A stretch of 13,000 nt of DNA from Glandiceps talaboti (taxonomy: Eukaryota; Hemichordata; Enteropneusta; Spengelidae): assembly GCF_964340395.1 (NCBI RefSeq), contig NC_135570.1, forward strand, positions 17,327,322 through 17,340,321. Reading direction: 5' to 3'. The translations under genes and the position numbers were made by a program. Below the pieces are notes generated by a model. The model was not told where the DNA came from, ran no database searches, and saw only the letters and a program-made list of their open reading frames with translations. This document shows, piece after piece, positions 9,290 through 13,000 of the stretch (its first letter is position 1; each line of letters opens with the position of its first letter).

Positions 9290-10147
9290 TTGAGATAGTG
9301 GTACAGGTGACAGTCTGTATGTCAGCTGCAAAATATCTGGATGGAAATTTGTTTTAAGATAACCACACTAAATTTACATTGCATTACAAAAACATCTGTG
9401 AAACTAAACCATACCAATGTGACATTCATACATCTAGCAGTACATTCTGTGCATTCTTAAAGTATACCTTGTGGTTAAAACATAGCATTGAAAATATAAA
9501 GATGTATATTTAGTGAAATTAACGTGTATGTCTTAATCAAAAAAAGTTCTCTTTATTTTTATTTTTTGACACCACTTATGGTGTCCAACACCTATGTGGA
9601 TTAATGTAAAAAATGATATATTTTGGACTAACACGACTAAATATAAGTTTAAGCTGGTCTTTAAGTACAGGACTCGAAAACTGAAGAAATTGGACAACTC
9701 TGAAGAAGAGCTTGCCATGCATAGCGCAAACACAGCATACATGTCCTGCATGTCAGCAATTTCAATCAGATAAAGTATCTGAAAGGAGCAAAACTTGTAG
9801 AGGCAGGCTAAACCTAAATATATTGTGGTATTGATCTATTTTGGGTATCAATATAGAGATAGCACAAAGTGAAAGTAATGGTTTGTAAATTGTCAGCTAT
9901 CTGGTAATTGCATCATACGTTTCATTTCACTGAAGACTTGTTTAAAAACATCAGTTGATTACAACAGCAAGTTATGCATAGTTTTCATCTTCACAATTAT
10001 TACCTACAGTGGTTTGCATAGTTTGGTATTTGAGAATTTTTAAATTCACAAATGGAAAATATTCAGTCAATTTGAGGAGAAGACAAAAAAGAAAAGACAA
10101 CTGGCCATCAAAGAACAACTCTAAGTGAAGGCAGTACAGTGCAATAT
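9290..10147. other. AT-rich non-coding stretch, nothing firmly recognised
   Basis: No gene is supported. An opening of 67 codons on the plus strand (9570-9773) and another on the minus strand over 9533-9751 overlap each other; neither resembles a known family. No repeat longer than a few bases was seen. Confidence 0.55.
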
Positions 10148-10449
10148 GACCATATATGGTATATCGCAAACATATGACCATATATGGTATATTGCAAACA
10201 TATGACCATATATGGTATATAACAACAGTATGACAATATATGGTATATCACAATAATATGATCATATATGGTACACTGGGACATGACCATATATAGTATA
10301 TCACACCAATAATATGACCATATATGGCACATTAGATCAACAAAATAGCCATATATAGCATGTTGTTAATGCAGTACACTATGACCGTAAATTAGTATTC
10401 ACAACAACAATATTGCCATATACTACACCAAGACTATGACCAAATATAT
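10148..10449. repeat. Tandem repeat of about 28 bp with palindromic CArG-box core
   Basis: The unit carries GACCATATATGGTATAT plus an AC-rich spacer. The palindromic core CCATATATGG is a perfect CC(A/T)6GG serum response factor (CArG) sequence. Perfect cores lie at 10150, 10178, 10206 and 10318. One-base variants lie at 10234, 10262, 10287 and 10349, and more decayed cores near 10385, 10416 and 10440. The first five are spaced exactly 28 bp apart, then spacing drifts to 24-36 bp. The core is better preserved than the spacer between units. The array may be a simple AT-rich minisatellite or may act as a multimerised SRF/MADS-box binding region; the sequence shows only the motif. Confidence 0.9.
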
Positions 10450-10702
10450 AGCATTGTTTACTGACAATATGATGTACTTTCCAAAACAGTTTACTTGTGA
10501 ATTAAGTTCTGCATACAGAAACCTCAATCTAACATATAAAGAAAATAGAAAAACTATAAAATCTTTTTTAAATGAAGTGATTTTAAGACAGACTCATTAA
10601 ATTCCAGACCTATTAACATGCAAGTGACACAAATAAACAAGATTTATATGTTGTCTTTGTGCAAGTTGTACATATTTCTTTAGTTGTGCTTTGGTAATGA
10701 AA

Positions 10703-10979
10703 AGTCACACAATATGGTAATTGGGTACAGTATTTAAGACAAAATTAACATGACTGTAAAGTCACACAATATGGTAATTAGGTACAGTATTTAAGACAAG
10801 ATTAACATGACTGTAAAGTCACACAATATGGTAATTAGGTACAGTATTTAAGACAAGATTAACATGACTGTAAAGTCACACAATATGGTAATTAGGTACA
10901 GTATTTAAGACAAGATTAACATGACTGTAAAGTCACACAATATGGTAATTAGGTACAGTATTTAAGACAGGGTTTACAT
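10703..10979. repeat. 57-bp tandem repeat, nearly five copies
   Basis: Units begin with AGTCACACAATATGGTAATT at 10703, 10760, 10817, 10874 and 10931, exactly 57 bp apart. The fifth diverges after about 10970. The first has GGGTAC and ACAAAATTA where the rest have AGGTAC and ACAAGATTA; the inner copies are identical or nearly so, which indicates recent expansion. Each carries CAGTATTTAAGAC and ends ACATGACTGTAA. No coding or known element is recognised. Confidence 0.95.
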
Positions 10980-11068
10980 GTACACTGTTTATTACGGTTC
11001 AAAACTCTCTTGCAAAATTAGAACCCCACCTTCATCATGACACTGTCTTACCACACACTCGTCACCAA

Positions 11069-11102
11069 CAACTTACCAAGCATCTCAACTTACCAAGCAT
11101 CT
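11069..11102. repeat. 17-bp tandem duplication with minus-strand donor-like sequence
   Basis: CAACTTACCAAGCATCT is present twice back to back (11069-11085 and 11086-11102). On the minus strand each copy reads TTG|GTAAGTT, a strong splice donor match, and a third donor-like GTG|GTAAGAC lies at about 11045-11054. No convincing exon precedes any of them on that strand, so this is recorded as a duplication with donor resemblance, not as a proven splice site. Confidence 0.8.
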
Positions 11103-11294
11103 AGTATATTTTCTAAATTATAGATATTCGATTATTTCATAATCAAGTCAACTAGCCATTCATTCATGACAATCCATCTCAATACTTTGTTTCTCATGGT
11201 GTAAGAGAATTATAAACTTGCTTTTAAACATTGCCCTTGAAAATACAGGTTACATTTCAAATGACAAGTGCTTTGAATGCTTAAGAACTAAAAC

Positions 11295-11300
11295 TTTATT
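11295..11300 (-). terminator. Candidate polyadenylation signal for the CUB gene
   Basis: On the minus strand this reads AATAAA, about 340 bases beyond the TAG stop of the CUB exon. It is the first canonical hexamer noticed downstream. No strong GT-rich downstream element is visible, and the hexamer is common in AT-rich DNA. It applies only if the CUB exon is terminal. Confidence 0.25.
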
Positions 11301-11642
11301 TAGAACGGCTAATTTATGTTATTTATGGACTTAAAAAGGAAAGACTTTGATAAAACAAAAAATTCATTTCAAATAGCTATAATGGTGTTGCCAGTGAAGA
11401 ATGTTTTACTCTAAGAAAGTGTCATTTTACCTTGTATTTGTGATGGTCAAAAGATATCATGGTGGGATTTCTTAGACAAGTTATTCTCAGAGACATAAGA
11501 TATCATATCAAATGGCCAAGTGATGGTTGCTAGTGAAGATGGTTTGATACTTGGATGTACTATCTGGTATGTTTTCACTAACTAACGTAATGATAGCTGT
11601 AGTGATGTGATACAGACTTGTCTTACTTTCACTGCACATATA

Positions 11643-11783
11643 CTAAACAGCAGTAATTACACCTGTGGCATCCTTTAGTTTAATTGCACTGTACTCTGCA
11701 GAGAAACCTTTCTTATCAATAGAATCATCTGAAACAAACTTCAAATTGAGGTAATTTCCTGTTGATGTGATGTCATCTGGCAC
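11643..11783 (-). CDS. Partial CDS: exon encoding the C-terminal half of a CUB domain
   Basis: Read on the minus strand, this exon encodes 46 residues and a TAG stop. The sequence contains STGNYLNLKF, SDDS and KKGFSAEY in the order and spacing of the second half of a CUB domain (consensus: STGN, a hydrophobic strand, SD, then GF-A-Y), so the family call is strong. CUB domains are beta-sandwich modules of about 110 residues in secreted and membrane proteins such as tolloid proteases, neuropilins and complement C1r/C1s. They bind ligands, often through calcium. The first half, with its cysteines, must lie on an upstream exon. A good acceptor, pyrimidine-rich and ending TATAG, precedes the exon. 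The tail after the domain is only about a dozen residues (IKLKDATGVITAV). Alternatively the exon ends at 11663, where CACAG|GTGTAA is a strong donor in phase 1, the usual phase at the edge of extracellular modules. In that case the exon is internal, 121 nt long, and the gene continues. The parent protein cannot be identified from this fragment. Confidence 0.85.
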   Translation of the reverse strand: MPDDITSTGNYLNLKFVSDDSIDKKGFSAEYSAIKLKDATGVITAV

Positions 11784-11805
11784 CTATAAAGTGAAAGATA
11801 AAAAT
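11784..11805 (-). other. 3' splice site of the CUB exon
   Basis: On the minus strand the bases just upstream of the exon are a T/C-rich run ending TTTATAG, with the junction TATAG|GTGCCAG between 11784 and 11783. Using this junction puts PDDITSTGN directly at the exon start, which matches where the CUB consensus resumes after the conserved mid-domain region. A branch point cannot be called with confidence. Confidence 0.75.
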
Positions 11806-12748
11806 TCTTTAATCAAGTTAACAAAAACACACTGATATTGGGCCAACTTGCACCTCATAATATGGGGTAGGCACTTGAATGGTATCTCAATGTACTAAAG
11901 TTTTTGAGTCATGCAGTAAATACTGATATTTTGTCACAAATGTGGTCAAATTTAAAACATTGTGACATGCATATGGCCCCTATACTAAGTACATCACCTT
12001 TTTAGCAGGTTTGAATGAAATCAGCCATTACCTATCAGCGATATGGAACCCATTGTAATAGCTAGGTGTAAGCTTTGAAGGCTTAAAACTGATTGACTTT
12101 GAAAGTTGCAGCAAGAATGGTTACATATTGTCTCAGACCACTAGACTAGAAATGCGGCTTTTCACTTGATGTGATGATGTCATGTATTTGCTGTAGCGAT
12201 AATCTTTTAATCCTAATTAGGGGCCATTGCTTATGTATGAAATTGCGATGTTATGTTTCATCACATAAAGTAACGTGATATTTGGGCCTGAGTAACTGCA
12301 ATAATTGTAGCGTTTGATGTGATTTTGAAGACTTTTTCTTCTGTGTTTGTACTTTTTTTCATTCCGATGTTTAACTGGAAGCAAAGCTACAATTCCTGCA
12401 TTAAACGTAAACGTAAATAGATGGAAGCCATTCAGATCTGAATCGCAAAGTTGGGTGATCGAGCGACTGTGATTAGGTGGGTTATTCTGCTAAATTACGT
12501 CTTGCCTGCCAAAAATTCAGACATTTCCTAATGCAAACATTAATTACGAAGCCTTCAAGACCCAAGAAGTGTTCAGAGGCACCTGAATTTCTGTCAAAAT
12601 CTGCAAATTTCGCCTTTGACCTTTTCCAATAGAAACTCTTCGAGTCAATTACAAAAAATAGTGCCAATGGTGTTGTAGCACGACTGTACAGTTTTTTTAA
12701 AATGTTAACCCACATGCTGATCCATGCTAGGTATAGGTGGTCATTTGC
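11806..12748. other. Probable upstream intron of the CUB gene, no exon recognised
   Basis: The missing first half of the CUB domain should lie at higher coordinates for a minus-strand gene, but no frame here shows its cysteine and aromatic pattern. The intron is therefore probably longer than 1.2 kb. From about 12240 to 12720 the sequence is less AT-biased and has more CpG than its surroundings, suggesting an inserted dispersed repeat. A 97-codon minus-strand opening at 12482-12775 lies in that part and has no recognisable domain. Confidence 0.5.
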
Positions 12749-13000
12749 TGAATGATTATCCAGTTGCCTATCCAATCATCTTTGCAATATACATTGATCA
12801 TTTGGCTGTTGCCATGGACGTGGTCTTGTTGCTAGGCAAATTTACATACATTTTTTGAATGTTTATTCAATTGTCCAATAATCCCTGTTATCTTTGTGAA
12901 ATACATGATCATTTGGCTGTTGCTATGGTGTGGTCATGGTTGCTTAGGATATTTGAATACATTTTTTGAATGTTTACTCACTTGCCTACCAGATGATATT
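12749..13000. repeat. Tandem repeat of about 107-111 bp, two copies plus a partial third
   Basis: Units start at TGAATG at 12749, 12856 and 12967; the third is cut off by the window end. Shared blocks in order are TGAATG-TTA, ATC, ATCTTTG, GATCATTTGGCTGTTGC, ATGG, GTGGTC, GTTGCT and ATACATTTTTTGAATG. The copies differ at many positions and by small indels, so the array is older than the 57-bp repeat. It probably continues past 13000. Confidence 0.88.

Noticed and set aside
9570-9773. 67-codon Lys-rich opening, with ATG at 9594, and the overlapping minus-strand opening 9533-9751
   Set aside because: The plus-strand translation (with KFKLVFKYRTRKLKKL) looks mildly protein-like, but it is short, has an opening on the opposite strand as well, and matches no family known to me.
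10108-10332. Minus-strand 74-codon frame with repeated IYHIWSY-like pieces
   Set aside because: It is a translation of the CArG tandem repeat; indels and spacing drift make coding use implausible.
12482-12775. Minus-strand 97-codon frame as an upstream exon of the CUB gene
   Set aside because: It lacks the cysteines and aromatic pattern of the first half of a CUB domain and more likely lies in a dispersed repeat.

Overview
This window looks like nuclear DNA from an animal, most likely an invertebrate. It is AT-rich, almost entirely non-coding, and full of simple and tandem repeats. It has no bacterial-style gene packing, ribosome binding sites or operons. The only recognisable coding piece is a short spliced exon on the minus strand at 11643-11783, encoding the C-terminal half of a CUB domain. 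CUB domains are a hallmark of animal extracellular proteins. The short intergenic style, TG microsatellites and many minisatellites would suit a marine invertebrate, but nothing in the window fixes the species and I do not name one.

Layout. 1-1944: AT-rich sequence with no supported gene. 1945-2030: TG microsatellite. 2100-3450: a patch with more CpG and more complexity, holding a short direct repeat, an 89-codon open stretch of unknown meaning, a G17 run followed by a C12 run, and two inverted repeats; it is probably old transposon-derived DNA. 3557-3693: interrupted GT microsatellite. 3694-4454: no feature seen. 4455-7482: a minisatellite of 63 full units plus one half unit (48-bp consensus, some units 46 bp), with at least two higher-order subfamilies. 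7483-8852: AT-rich, with one 41-bp tandem duplication. 8853-9289: ten CCAAT/ATTGG pentamers in under 450 bp. 10148-10449: a roughly 28-bp tandem repeat whose core is a palindromic SRF-type CArG box. 10703-10979: a 57-bp tandem repeat in about five copies. 11069-11102: a 17-bp tandem duplication carrying splice-donor-like sequence on the minus strand. 11643-11783: the CUB exon. 11784-12748: upstream intron of that gene, with no further exon seen. 12749-13000: tandem repeat of about 107-111 bp that runs out of the window.

No set of genes can be read as working together. If the CUB exon is internal rather than terminal, which its strong alternative donor permits, some or all of the repeats at lower coordinates could be intronic to the same minus-strand gene. 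If it is terminal, they lie downstream of that gene. The sequence alone does not settle this. I found no convincing new biological system. The most distinctive items are the large structured minisatellite, the CArG-box tandem array and the CCAAT cluster.
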